DNA of 64,000 nt from Blastomussa wellsi (lineage: Eukaryota; Cnidaria; Anthozoa; Scleractinia; Plerogyridae), in assembly GCA_947652115.1 (NCBI GenBank), contig OX393565.1:6303881-6367880 (forward strand), read 5' to 3'. A program made the translations under genes and the position numbers. This document shows, piece by piece, positions 1-11,875 of this stretch. The notes beneath the pieces are model-generated. The model did not search any database. It was not told the origin of the DNA and saw nothing but the letters and a program-made list of their open reading frames with translations. How positions within the stretch are numbered: position 1 is the first letter of the stretch; each line of letters starts with the position of its first letter.

Positions 1-890
1 TGTTGGAATCGGATCAAGAGCGCAGGTCTTGTTTGAGAGTGATGTTATAATGTCTTTAACATTCTTGTTTGATGGTGGAATGAATTCAGAAAACTCACAG
101 TGAATATTTCTTTTTTCCATATTATGAAATGACTGAGTGTTATCAGAAGAATCAGATAGTTCCTTGCGTATGTCTCTTATCTTGTTTATAAAGAAGTTAT
201 TAAAATCTTCAGTAAGTTGTTCAAGAGAGTCGTAAGTAGGCAACACAGTGTTTTTTATCATAAAGAAACCATCAATAAGTCTGAAGAGCTGATTTCGATT
301 GGTATGTTCAATCTTAGATTTATAGAAGTGCGCTTTTGTTGTTTCAATCAAGCAATTATATTCAGTACATTTTGATTCAAATTGTTGTTGATCAACTGTA
401 AGCCCAGATTTTCTGAACTTGCGCTCCAATCGACGTTTTTCACGTTTGACTTGCCGTAGATCTTGATTATACCATGGTGCTTGAGAACGTTGTCTGATCC
501 ATCTAGACTGAATTGGTGCCGCAGTGTCGTAAATATCTTTAAGATCTCTACTGTATAGAGACATCAAGTGGTCTAGTGATGGTTTAAGCAAGGGGTCTAT
601 CTTTGAAAGTACATCGTTAATATCACTTTGCAGCTTAGTAGCATCCAAAGTCTTCGTCGATCTATATGTAGTTAGTACTTTCAAAGATGGTGGTTTGGAA
701 AAATTCATTGTACAACTAACCACTTTGTGATCAGAGTAAACATCAGGTAAAACTTGGACATTAGCTGTTAGTTCTTCTTCCCTTCTAGTGATAATCAGAT
801 CGAGGGTATGGCCACGTCGGTGAGTAGAACCTTTAACATGCTGGACCAGGTTCATAGAATCTAATAGATCGTTGACATGACTCTATAAAA
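1..890 (-). mobile_element. CR1-like non-LTR retrotransposon fragment (endonuclease C-end and linker)
   Basis: Read on the minus strand, one open frame runs from about 890 off the left edge. It shows the end of an apurinic endonuclease domain (STHRRGHTLDLIITR, then SDHKVV), the basic linker (RAPWY-like SQAPWYNQDLRQVKREKRR) and the block just before reverse transcriptase (KTCALDPIPT). These motifs are typical of the Jockey/CR1 group of LINEs. The RT domain would lie left of position 1. The 5' side stops inside the endonuclease at about 880-890, so this is a 5'-truncated copy or a rearranged one. No stop codon was seen inside the stretch, so decay may be modest. Confidence 0.88.
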
Positions 891-2550
891 TTGCACTGAA
901 TGTTTTTCATCTGCATACTCGGCCTAGCTGTAATAGAATGCCAGATACGGGAAACTTTAAACTATTATGGAAACTATAGAGACGATGAAAAAAAAAATGC
1001 AAGGATTATATTTTTCTGTCGATCTCTAGGTACATAGATTAAAAAATAGGCCTTTTCACGGTTTCTGGTGCCAAGTTACCAACGTGCAGCCAACGCACAG
1101 CCAAGGTGTACGGAAAGTCATTTCATGCAGTGGAATTTCGATACCAAATAATCTGAGGAAGATTAACGTTCAGAAATCAGGTTTTATTAATACAAGAAAG
1201 AGATACCCAATACAAGCTGTGCCGTAAGGCATGAAATCGCATTTATTTTTATTTTTCCACACAACTGTCTCTACGTTTCCCCACGAAATGCACAGAAAAC
1301 TGAAAACCTTTCATACGAAGGCTATATCTCTCATTGGTAAATACCGGTTTCCTATAATTTGATGAATAAATTCTTTACTCAGTAACTTGAGTTTTTTTAT
1401 TCAAAATTGTTTTGAGTATTTCGGAATGCAAATTAATTTTTATTCAATGGGCCATTTCCGAGTTCTCTTTTGTCTCGTTGATGGAACTATTTTCAGGCAA
1501 ACAAATGCAAGAAAGAAAAAGATAATCTGCTGGCAATGAAGTAATCACGTTGGCGCCATAACTATTGACCAGGCAAAAATCAAGGATTTGTGGAATCTGC
1601 ATAAAAGAAATTTTAAGATAAGCAAATTTGAGGGCATTTTCTCAGGCTCTGATAAGAAATTGTTGTACCAAAATTATTTACACCTTATTGCAAACTTTTG
1701 ACTTACTGCTTCAAATATCTTATCAAAAGAAATCTTTTCTAAACACCAAACATCGAAAACAAATTTCGAAGTTCTACTATAATTCCACTGAATTGCTTAA
1801 AGACGATTTTACAAAATGGCTATACGTTAGATTTTGCCTGCAGTTTGTGATCTTTAAAATTCATTTTCTCGGGTTCAGATAAGAATTGTTGTCGGTGTTA
1901 TCACAAATAATAACTTACATCTTTACCTTTTATTAAGGGTAAAAAATAACGCAATATGATTTAAATTAATCTGGTACTCGATTTTTGTCCAACTTAAATA
2001 AATATTACTCAACTTCCTGATGGATTCCGTCTTTAATTTCAATTTTAGCCCGGACTGAAAAACTCTCGTCATGAAATCGCAAACGGCTTTATGATATTAT
2101 TTATTTATTATGGAAGCCGAGCTGAATTCTTGTGACCGCGGGAAAAAAATCGTCATGTACTGTCCGGCCCTAACCTGCATATTTACCTACTACGTCATTC
2201 TTTCGTTATTCATGATCACCAGGATTTGTAGGCTCGATTACCAGTCGAGAGAGCGGCGGAAATCGAGCCTACAGGATTTGAAGATGAACAGACACGATTG
2301 GCTCTCGCCTCCTTAAACTTTGAAATAAGGACAGCTTTATGTCTTTAATTATAAGCTTAAAGGGGTTTAGTCTCTGTGAATGAAGTCATCGTTGGATATG
2401 CTAAAATTACCTTTAAATGAAAGGAAACGATGAAGTACTGGTTTACCAAGGCAGAGAAACGCCAATAAACTGATAACAAGTAAGGATGGCTTTGATTAAG
2501 AAGATTGGGATAGATTGTAATTGACAGACTTAAAAGTACTACACGATACA
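891..2550. other. AT-rich spacer, no gene seen
   Basis: I find no convincing exon, only short chance open frames. A fragment at about 1440-1475 (GGGCCATTTCCGAGT) resembles the arm of the foldback element at 20534-20716, so old repeat debris is present. Confidence 0.5.
2226..2273. repeat. Short hairpin (13-bp arms)
   Basis: TGTAGGCTCGATT is followed about 20 bases later by its exact reverse complement AATCGAGCCTACA. Loop is GC-rich. Function unknown; it may be the remains of a foldback element. Confidence 0.6.
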
Positions 2551-2552
2551 CC

Positions 2553-3268
2553 TTAAGGTGGCCGAACACAGTTTTTGAAGCCTGTGTTGCATTTGCCTTT
2601 TATTCTAAAACCGTTGAACTCTAGGTCACCAAAATTTGCAGGAGATAAGTTAAAAGGGTAGACTTTCGAATTTTGATAGTTACGCTGACGTGTGCGCTGT
2701 TGCCATGGTAAGGTGACTGGATATAAACATCAATTTAAATCGGGTTTTGTATATTTGCGGAAAATTCAGATTGTCGTTAGATTTTCTCTATCATTTGCCT
2801 GAAACAAACTTGTCACAATACTCACATGCGGACACTATTCTAATGTTATTTTAACAGACCGATTTTTAGCAATCCGTCCTTGAAAGATAACTCCATTATT
2901 TACAGTTTCCTCTTTCAAATTTCAGAATTTTAGCGACAACGTCCTTTCTTGTTTCCTGAAGTATTTTCCTGCCAAATTTGGTGAAATTCTAACGAGCGGT
3001 TTTCGAGAAATACGCGTATTTCGGTAAGACTGGACCTAAAGTGTTCAATCTCAATTTTTTTACTAACTACGCATGCGCTTCATTTAACTTGGTTCTTACG
3101 GTACTCACCGTAACACTGAAAAACCTGCCAAAACCGCCTTGGAACAAAATTAAACTCATCACTCTTTCGGCTCCATATTTGTTGTTGTGTTATCCTTGTG
3201 CGCGAGCTGCCTCACATCAGCACCAACGACTGCAGAGCGCGCGCGAAAACTGTGTTCGGCCACCTTAA
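2553..3268. mobile_element. TTAA-flanked MITE with 20-bp terminal inverted repeats
   Basis: The left end TTAA-GGTGGCCGAACACAG is repeated in perfect inverted form at the right end, closing with TTAA at 3265-3268. TTAA on both sides is the target duplication of piggyBac-type (and Kolobok-type) transposons. The interior has no transposase reading frame, so this is a non-autonomous copy of about 708 bp. The arms match almost without error, which suggests a fairly young copy. Confidence 0.8.
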
Positions 3269-3597
3269 GCATAAATATATCAGATATCTTTATAAGGCAA
3301 AATATTGGTAAGGGTGTTACTTTAATAAACTTTATATCAGGAACGTTGGAAAGCCGATTCTGCTTAAATTTAACTGATGTATTGGAGAATAATGTCAATA
3401 ATGGAAGTTTCTATTGAATGGATCGCGTTGCGAGGCCATGCTGTAACCCGCTAAAGCTAACTTCGTCTAAAAAGCGGTTTTGTGACCAAGTTTTCTCCTC
3501 GAGAAGAAATCAAAGAAACTTGATTTCACCGCTCAGTGATTGGGTCATAACCTCTTATATGTCATATCTGACTTCGATTTTCTATTTTCAACTTTCA

Positions 3598-4329
3598 TTA
3601 AAGTGCCTATGAAATGAAAAACGAGCTATTTGAAAGGCCTTTAAAAATGAAAAAGAATGGCGTTTTCCGTTTGTGGTATGTCCTCCCGTTCCAGAGATAT
3701 TCAAGATTTTCGAATTATGCAAATTAATAATATGAGTGTAGAAACACAAAATATAGCATATCTCTGAAAGTAATGATGTAATGAAATTGAAACTTGGCGA
3801 ACATGTTAAAGCCTACGAAATGCATCAGATGGTGTATATTTTGGTGTTGCTATGGCAACACATCCGGTTCCAGATCTCTAATATACAGGAATGATTATTC
3901 CTGTATTTCATCTTGAGCAAACATCGTTCACTTCCTAAAGGATAATATAGGCATTGCGCACGCTTTAAATAGGATCACTCATTTGCGGTATACAGTCACA
4001 AACGAGTAATATTTGATTTAAAGAGGAAAGAGACTGGAACCAAAATATCAAAATATATTTATGTATTTCTTAGAGTGCAATGTGCTTGCAAAGTTCCAAT
4101 TGCATTGCATCATTAGTTGCAGAGATATGCTATAGTTTGGGTTTTTACACCCATGCTATCACGCCTTATGACGTCTTCAGTACCTAATTTGCATAATTCG
4201 AAAATCTTGAATATCTCTGGAACGAGAGGAGATATCACAAATAGGAAAATTCCATTTTTCTTCATTTTTAAAGGCCTTTCAAATTAGGCCTTTCAAATAG
4301 CTCGTTTTTTCATTTCACATGCACTTTAA
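3598..4329. mobile_element. TTAA-flanked long foldback element
   Basis: The element starts TTAA-AGTGCCTATGAAATG and ends CATTTCACATGCACT-TTAA. The arms remain complementary for well over 130 bases: ACGAGCTATTTGAAAGGCC pairs with its copy at 4268-4304, and AGAGATATTCAAGATTTTCG pairs with 4199-4220. Weaker pairing continues inward (TATAGCATATCTCTG against 4120-4140). There is no coding capacity. Together with the previous element it makes two TTAA-targeted insertions within 1.8 kb. Confidence 0.8.
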
Positions 4330-4837
4330 AGACGCAAAATTTGTGATGCCAGAATTGAAAGTTTTCAGTCTTTCCTTCTAAAGCTTATTTAAAAATTTGG
4401 CGTCAGATATGACAATGTACGATACATCTAGTTTCCCTCCCTCCCTGCCGTTTCAGACTGAATTCTTGGGCACTGCTTGTTTTATGCTTCCCAAAAAACA
4501 CGAGAGAACTGATTAATACCTAAAATTAGGTTAATTCAGCTATGACATTGAACATTGAAAAGTACAATACGGCAACGCTTTTTACTGTTGTGGATATGTA
4601 TCTCGCACTCAATGAGAAGCAATAAATTTTCCTCGTCTCACTGCATCTCACATCTCCATTCAGATTCTTCATGTCTTTTTGATAGGGGTTCTCAGTTTCA
4701 TCAGATTAATTCAGGTCATGCGAAGGCAATCTTTTCTGTGACAAAACAAATATGTAAGGGTTTTTCGTTAGATATACTTTTTAAAAGATTCCACTTTGAT
4801 TCAAACAAACAAATAAGGACGGCTGGCATCTATACAG

Positions 4838-5205
4838 ATTGACAATTGAAATCCTCAAAACGTTTGTGCCACATGATTTGAATCACGTGTAATTACTGAA
4901 AACCTTTTCATAAATATTTCACTTATTGTCGGTTAAAGTCCACGTCGTCATACTTCGTGAATATTTTGCACACAAATGTATAATGATGAGTATTATGTCG
5001 CCCGCGACCTTAAGGAACCACACCAATTGAATAAACAAAATTTGGCAGAGAAACTTTCACTTCAAAGATTTATTTGCAATATTTCTGGGCTTACAATCGA
5101 AATCCTCAAAACGTTTGTGGCACATGATTTGAATCACGTGTGTAATTAGTGAGAACCCGACATAAGTAACTCATTATCTTACACTGGTGAAAGTCCCAGA
5201 AAAAA
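4838..5205. repeat. Two direct copies of a ~110-bp sequence
   Basis: The block around 4838-4945 recurs at 5088-5200. Both share GAAATCCTCAAAACGTTTGT, CACATGATTTGAATCACGTG and a trailing GTTAAAGTCC or GTGAAAGTCC. Period is about 250 bases. An E-box-like CACGTG lies in each copy, but no promoter is evident. Confidence 0.7.
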
Positions 5206-6120
5206 ATCCAAACTGAATTTTTGCGTGAACATCATTATGACTCTCATTTCTTCTGGACTGCCCTGATTTTCATCATATCCTCTCAGACTCGTCTCATTGC
5301 AGACTACATAATCCCGGCGTGGGTAATCGATGAAAATAGATACCGGAAAACCGATCGATCGATAAGCAAGGGAATAAAATGCCTTTTTGAGGGAATATTG
5401 TTCATTTGCGCCCGCGGAGTATCATTTGCGGCCCGAGCGCGCAAGGGTGCAAAATAAACAATAGTAGAGATAAAAATCATCCTCATAACTGACAAATTTA
5501 ATAACGTTTTCAAGAATACAAGTAAGAACTTACTTCACGCTGAAAATGTTATAACGGTAAAAGAGGTTTTGAACTGACAGGTGTAGTTGCGGATATAGCT
5601 ACAATGTCTCATGAACACATGGATAATCATAGTATTTAACAAACTTACATTTTCCAGTTGATCTTCGGTGTAAAATTCCCGCATGCGCAGTACTTTAGCC
5701 GAGCTAATTTTGCTCGACTGTAGGAATCAGGCGAACGATGTTTCGCTTAATTCTTGTAAAGACGACAAGAACTTGCTTTCTTTGTTTCTTCCGGATTCTG
5801 TTTTTGCTTCTAGCCTATCTTCAAGTCTAAATCCAACTGTTTGGTCTGCATTTTTCCCATTTATAACAAATAGACTGCTTTTTCTCTCGGAAAACTATTC
5901 GTTTAGCGTGAAACTGAACTTGCTCGTGAGCACCTCAATGGTTTTCCCGCGTCAAAAGGTCTAAACGTAACCTGATTGGTTTAAATTCATCGGATGATGG
6001 AGCGGGAACCAATCACCTTCAGGGTCGATAATGTAAAAGCGGCCCGCCTGTAGTCATTTGCGGCCCGCATGCACAGACCGCCTGTTTTTAAGAGGCCGGA
6101 TTTCAATTTGGCCGCGTATG
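5206..6120. other. Spacer, no gene seen
   Basis: No supported exon. GCGGCCCGC-type words recur (5418, 6040, 6060), and there are ATCGAT-rich patches near 5328-5360. The open frames here look like chance. Confidence 0.45.
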
Positions 6121-7060
6121 TTGATAATAATCGATTAAGCTAATAGACAATATTCGAATTCCCCGACGGCCCTGGGGCGACAGCCTTCTCAACACGAATG
6201 CGAGGCTAATGCGGGGAACTTGGCTCAAAAATACAAAAGAAACATGGGAAAATTGCAACTGGCGTGCCGGAAAACCAAAGCAGCATTGAAAGTTGCAGGG
6301 CTCTGGAACTTATAAAGATCTGTAGGTTAAAAAAATATCTTGATTAGGCAAAAATGCAAAAAGATTTGGTTCGAGTGACCGAGAAGATTCACAGATTAAT
6401 TGAACTGACAGGAGAGTGCGAGTCAGTCGGGAGTCAGGCATGTTTCAGCACAAGGTATAAATATCCCCAATCTGCAACAAATACTTTTCAGCTATTTCGT
6501 CAAAAAATTTTGCTGAACTGATTCTGTTTAGTCTGTGGCCATCTGATTTCGCTTTCACCAAAAGGGGAAAGATACTGGAGAAGCTACAAGTAAATATTCT
6601 CACTCGCCGGCATATCTGTTTGATCGCTAAACTGACCGACACTTTCAAATTCGTTTTGAGCCAAATACATCAAACGTTAGGTCCAAAGACCAGCTCTTCA
6701 TTTTTACTTAGCCATAGTGGTTTCTGTAGTTTGACGATCATTTAATTTTCTCCCTGAAAAAAATTTCTATAAATTAACAGAATTGCAAATAAGAAGAAAG
6801 CAAACAACTTGTGTGTGTGACGAGTACGAGTAGTGGTATTCCTCTAGCATGCAGATCACTTATAAGCTCTACAGCCTTGCAGCATTGAATGCTATTTTGG
6901 TTTTCCGGCACCCCTTCTCTAATTTTCCTCATGTTTCTTTGTATTTTCGAGCGAGGTTCCCCGCATTAGCCTCGCATTCATGTTCGGAAGGCTCTCGCCC
7001 CAGGGCTGTCGGGGATTACGAATATTGTCTATTGTTATCGATTTTATCGATCAATCGATA
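6121..7060. mobile_element. Long foldback element with ~200-bp arms
   Basis: The left arm, about 6121-6330, includes TAGACAATATTCG, CCCCGACGGCCCTGGGGCGA, GAGGCTAATGCGGGGAAC and AAACATG. It is mirrored by the right arm, about 6845-7060, where CGAATATTGTCTA, CGCCCCAGGGCTGTCGGGG and GTTCCCCGCATTAGCCTC appear in reverse order and complement. Arms are around 80-85 percent alike by eye. A 515-base centre carries no gene. ATCGAT repeats flank the right end. Confidence 0.78.
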
Positions 7061-7841
7061 AAAATTGATACTCCCAACTTGACTCGGTATAAACTTTGTC
7101 TATATTATTAACTTTAACGATCGGTGAAAATTGCCATCTTGTCTTCCGAGCGCGCCCAATTACTTTCAGGCTCTTAGATAAATTTCAGGGTAGAAAATGA
7201 AAACAACCAATGTTATAAGTTCTATGGGATTTTTCTACTTGGGTTTCCATTACCTTCTTTTCCACCTGACAAAACTGGAGACAACGAAAAATGAAAACAA
7301 AATTATGCCGCACTATTTTCATGTGTCTCATTTATGGCCAGAGTTGAAATATAGACTTCTTCTCGTAGTTGTAAATGACTTGTGTTAAAACTGGTTAGTA
7401 AGTTGTGTACATGTACCGCGGCATATTTCAAACGAAATGTTCATCATCAGAGAGGTCAACTCTGATATGCCTATCTATATTAAGATATAGATAATTGAAA
7501 AATCTATAATTATCGATAACCAAACCAAATCTTTTATCGATTTTCGATCTTTTGAGCTAATTTCTATCGATTTTATTGACTATTATCGATCTTATTGATT
7601 GCCCGCCCCGGGCAAAACATACATTTATTTCATACATGCTGAAATTTACAGATAGAATTCGATCTGTTGAAAATCCCGTTCGGAACTTCCCGTATAGCCA
7701 ATTACAATAGCGAAACGACTTTCTCAAACCCGTTTCGTCCAATCAGATAGCGAAAGCGACTGTCAAAAATAATAAACATTTTCAAGTTTTTTCACTGCTG
7801 GTCGCTTCTTGATCGCCAGGTTTTTTGTTTATTGTTTGAAA
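7061..7841. other. ATCGAT-rich spacer ahead of the recombinase relic
   Basis: TATCGAT words recur (7035-7065, 7515-7600). A CCAATCAG box lies near 7738-7746, about 100 bases before the relic's start codon, and could belong to its old promoter. No other gene is seen. Confidence 0.4.
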
Positions 7842-8147
7842 ATGACTGGATGCTCCAACAGTCGGTTCAAGCCTTTGGATAAACCTATGGAAGAATATAT
7901 CAACGACGAAGAAAACAAAAACACTCGGAAAGGGATGTGAAACTTCTTACTGCATTTCCGCTAGAGAAAGACGAGCAAAGAAAACTTGAAGCAATCCAAC
8001 CAGAAGAACTCAACCGGTATGCTGGTGAATTTATTTTGAGGTTAAAAGAAAGGATGGACCGAGACAATACCGAGACAATACGCCCTTTCTGATCAGTTCA
8101 CACTGAGTACCATTGATTATAAACAGATAGAACGTATAATAACTGCC

Positions 8148-9287
8148 ATGCCTTCAAATAAGGCCCCTGGGATAGACAAAATTCCGATTCGCGTCATCAA
8201 GGACTGTCTTAACCCAATTGTTCACGCAATCACGTCTATTGTTAATGCATCCTTTCTAACATGTGTTTTTCCATCAAAATGGAAAACAGCTGAGGTTACA
8301 CCAATTCCAAAAGACGGCGATCATGAACAGGCAAATAACAATAGGCCCATCTCACTTCTACCAGTTTTATCTAAGGTTTGCGAAAGGGTTGTACATAGCA
8401 TATACACGAACGATCTTTCCTCGACACCACAGAAATGCAGCACTCAGAGTTACGTAGATGATACGAAACTCATTACTTCCTTTCAACTAAAAGACAACCT
8501 GGATGCAATTACTGATTTGAAAGACGACCTGTCTAAAATAGGAGAATGGTGCTCCAACAACCTCTTGTTGCTCAATCCTGGCAAAACCAAGTTAATGATA
8601 TTCGGCAGCAGGCAAATGCGAGCAAAATTGCAATTTCACTCCCTTCCCTTTATGGGAAAGGACATCGTCCCTACAGACACTGCTAAAGACCTGGGCGTGA
8701 TTTTGGATTCTAATTTAACTTACGATGAACACATAATTAAAACTGCTTCTTCATGCATGTCCCGCCTCGGTCAAATAAACCGCGTCAAGCATGTTTTTGA
8801 CAAACGTACACTCCTGATGATTATTAACTCTTTAGTTTTTAGTAAATTATTTTATTGTTCTAATGTATGGGCAAACACATCGAAGTGTAACATTAACAAA
8901 CTGCAGGCTGTGCAAAACTTCGCTTGCCGCATTGTGAGCGGTGCGCGCAAATATGACCATATTACGCTCATTCGTAAAGAGCTCAATTGGCTACCTGTAG
9001 CAAACCAGCTATATTACCGAAGCGCCACAATGGCCTTTAAATGTATGACAGGCCACGCCCCTGAATACCTGTCTTCAAAATTTTTAAAGCGCGCCGAGGT
9101 GAGCGGTCATAGCACCAGAAACTCACAATTGTTAAACATCCCACTTTTTAAAACCGCTACCGGCCAAAGAACCTTTCATTATAGAATAGTTAATTTATGG
9201 AATTCTTTAGATTATTCTCTTAAACTGTGTGATTCAGTCACTGTTTTTAAAAATCGCCTGAGGACTAAACTACTTAAAGAATTGTAA
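8148..9287 (+). pseudogene. Reverse transcriptase with in-frame loss of catalytic core
   Basis: This 379-residue open frame belongs to the LINE. It keeps the fingers (NKAPGIDKIP, RPISLLPVLSKVCERVV), motif C (SYVDDTKL), the thumb (LGVILDSNLTYDEHI) and the C-terminal segment (AVQNFACRIVSGARKYDHIT). However, VCERVVH is joined directly to SIYTNDL. In the family roughly 110-120 residues lie between these, including motif A (the first catalytic Asp, usually in a SKAFD-like block) and motif B (GVPQGS). The deletion kept the frame open but must abolish polymerase activity. The frame extends upstream of the first ATG, as expected for a 5'-truncated copy. Confidence 0.85.
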
Positions 9288-9364
9288 CTTTTATATTTAT
9301 ATGTATTTTTATAATCTTTTTAGAATCTTATCTTATTCATTCTTAATTTTAATTGTAAATAGGA

Positions 9365-9396
<32 letters not shown>

Positions 9397-9436
9397 TATT
9401 GTCTTTGAAAAGCCCCCTTGGGGAAAGTCAATAAAG

Positions 9437-9460
9437 TATGTATGTATGTATGTATGTATG
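9437..9460 (+). repeat. (TATG)6 LINE tail
   Basis: Six perfect TATG units follow AATAAAG at the LINE 3' end. The recombinase relic resumes at once with GACAGGCC. Because the target probably contained ATGGA, the exact target duplication merges with the tail. Confidence 0.85.
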
Positions 9461-10417
9461 GACAGGCCTCCGATGACTGTTTCCAAGTTTCCGCTGTATT
9501 TGAAAGAACGAAAATACCCAGCAAGTACTGTATTATCGAAGATATTACGTTTCAACAAGCAAGAAAATGTATGGAAGCTCGCAGCAAACAACTGAAAAAA
9601 GAAGGGAAACTGGAAAAAACCCAATGCAGCCGAAGCTTTGACTGATGTGGAGGTAAATGCTCTTGGCGAAAAAAAAATTACTTGAAGTCTCAAATGCTGA
9701 GGCTTTGCTGATCACAGTCTGGCTTTTACATACGGTGCATTTTGGTTTGAGAGTTTGTCAAGAACATCAACAGATGACTTGGGGCGACGTGGAACTTCAC
9801 ACGTACGCTGATGGAACTGAATACTTGAGTATTCTAAGCTACAAACGAAACTAGAACGGCAGCTGAACCTCGCGATGTCAGACCCGTTAAACCGAAGAGA
9901 TCCAGTTGCCGAATACAAACTTTATTTCGAAAAGAGACCTGACGCGATGAACAAACCTGATACGATGGAGCAGAACAAACTGAACAGCTTAATGAAAACC
10001 ATGGCCGAAAAAGGAGCCCTTTCAAGTCAACGACAGCGTTCAAAAACGCAGATTACAAAAACTAAACAACAGCGACATAGCTCCTTGTCAAATAAAGCAG
10101 TTCTCGGGCCACAAACAATTATAGCCACATTTTTCAGCAACTGCAAAAGAATAATTGTCAAGGACACTGAGTGCAGCCTCGACTGAAGTTCATCGGGCAT
10201 TGGCTACAGAGAGTGAAGCTGAATTAGTGTCTTCTAGTTTTCATTCATCAACCAGTCCCACCGTCCTGGAGCAAGTTTATTTAGCGGGGTAGTCTTTCAT
10301 GGCTGGCACTTCAACATTTCCATAAACACAGTAAATCAGTCATCTGATGAATTGTCAGCAACAAAACATACCTTCAAACGTATTAAACGTATTTTAGATT
10401 CCTCGGATGAAGTATAG

Positions 10418-11870
10418 TCCGCCCTTACAATATTTGAACTTTTTCAAATGTTTATGTGTTCCAAGTTCTTGTTCGTATACTTCATATGTTTCTCCACTTT
10501 TAATGTAAAAAGTCTTGTGGAAATCCATTTTAACCGACTGGAACAATTTGAGAAACGAAAATTGTTATGGAAATGAGAGTGATGGCAAATTTTGCAGTAT
10601 CAAGTATCCGTACCAATTTTTGAAATAGCAAGTTCATTCTCAGTACTTTCATAAAAAAATGAAACCCTTGACTTGAGAGCCATGTCTAGTTGCTTTTAAA
10701 ACCTATTCAGCCCAGAAAAATCTCAATATGCACAAAATAAACAAATTACAGCATGGAAAGTGCTTTGTGCGGTATTTAAGCACTGGTTGTTCTCGCTCGG
10801 TCGCTGCGCTCACTAGTCCGATTTCTGACGCATCACCAACTCGTGCGGAATTACAATGCATACGCGTGCACTTTCCATTAAGTAATCTATATAACGGACA
10901 CTACGTTCGTTTACCCTCGGATTTGAACAGTAGCTTTATCACGAAGCTTTTTTTAACCCCAGCCTTCACAGTGCAACGGGCAAAGATTGGGCCACAAAGA
11001 CCAGACCACAACACCGGGAATTTCGTGCCCTACTCTTTGCGATGAGTTTGTTGTGGCGCTCTGCAGACCATAACAGTGAATATATGTAGCGGCTGAGGCC
11101 TATGGTTGGACGTTCTTATCCTAGAAGGTTGTCACTGAGAGGGCATGCAGTACGTTCTCCTCCGACATCGAGTGTTATTTCCGGTTGTTTGCATTTCGTC
11201 TCCAAAATTCGTGCGAATGACACTTTTTTCATGTTTTCATACCATTCAGAGTTTTGAAGAAATCTTTGGTTGTTAATTCGTTATTGCTCTGAACTGCTTC
11301 GACAGAGAATTTTGCCCCTCAGGGCAGCATGGAAAGGACTTTTTTCAATTCGAAAAGATCCTTCGTTATTAAATTTATGCATGCGAAAGAAAACGGAGCA
11401 ACAAGGGCTGTTAAGTTAGCTAGTAGACGAGTTATGCCACGTTTTCCAAAACCTTTCTCATGGTGTACAATAATTAGTCATGTTTCTCTCAAACTTGAAA
11501 GTCGTAACAAAGTAGATTTAGCGAGTAGGTTTAACTACTACGGTGATCTCTCATTTGTTGAAATCTTTCTTAGCATTTCAAATATATGAAATTTCATATA
11601 TTCACTTTCAGAAAACCATCAAAGAATAAGGCTGTTAAGACTGCAGGATTTAAAAACTGGGGAAATTCAGTAGAAACGTTTCAGTTAGGTGTCCCACCAG
11701 TGGCATTATTTTCACTGATGGATCTTTAATTCGTTGAGGGGTACGTATGAACGCTTTGGTGGCAAACTGGTCCAAAGGCATACTCGGAGACCCAGGGAAA
11801 GAATAAGAGAAAGGGAGATATAAAGGATGAAATAGAATAAACTAAATAAATCGGATTTTTTTACAAACGA
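10418..11870. other. Spacer, no gene seen
   Basis: No exon could be supported. GC content rises near 10780-11060 without a clear reading frame. Short open frames at 10728-11045 and 11329-11589 show no recognisable motifs and no splice context. Confidence 0.4.
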
Positions 11871-11875
11871 ACGTC

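Larger units (their letters stand above)
8073..9460 (+). mobile_element. 5'-truncated CR1-like LINE inserted in the recombinase relic
   Basis: The fragment starts inside the RT-proximal linker (reading QYALSDQFTLSTIDYKQIER) and ends with a 3' UTR, an AT run (9364-9386) and six TATG units (9437-9460). The tail is the usual 3' mark of this LINE group. Both flanks belong to the same DUF3504 relic, so this is a simple insertion. Directly at the 5' junction the 11-mer CCGAGACAATA is present twice in tandem (8062-8083). Confidence 0.85.
7842..10417 (+). pseudogene. Crypton-type tyrosine recombinase (DUF3504) pseudogene, split by a LINE
   Basis: The start codon at 7842 opens a frame (MTGCSNSRFKPLDKPMEEY) that shifts near 7935. 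It then reads DVKLLTAFPLEKDEQRKLEA up to 8060. A LINE fragment interrupts it. The relic resumes at 9461 with family hallmarks: CMEARSKQLKKEGK, TVHFGLRVCQEHQQMTWGDV, KLNSLMKTMAEK, FSGHK, and a C-tail ending RIKRILDSSDEV at the stop 10415-10417. Known relatives (ZMYM2/QRICH1/KCTD1-type DUF3504 domains) descend from Crypton DNA transposons that used a tyrosine recombinase. Here the HxxR motif reads D-S-V-Q, so two catalytic positions are lost. At least three further frameshifts or stops break the frame (near 9620, 9835 and 10125). The family call is firm, and the copy cannot make a full protein. Confidence 0.85.

Noticed and set aside
9349..9693. 114-residue minus-strand frame
   Set aside because: It runs through the AT microsatellite and TATG tail of the LINE, giving IYIYI and HTYIHTY artefacts.
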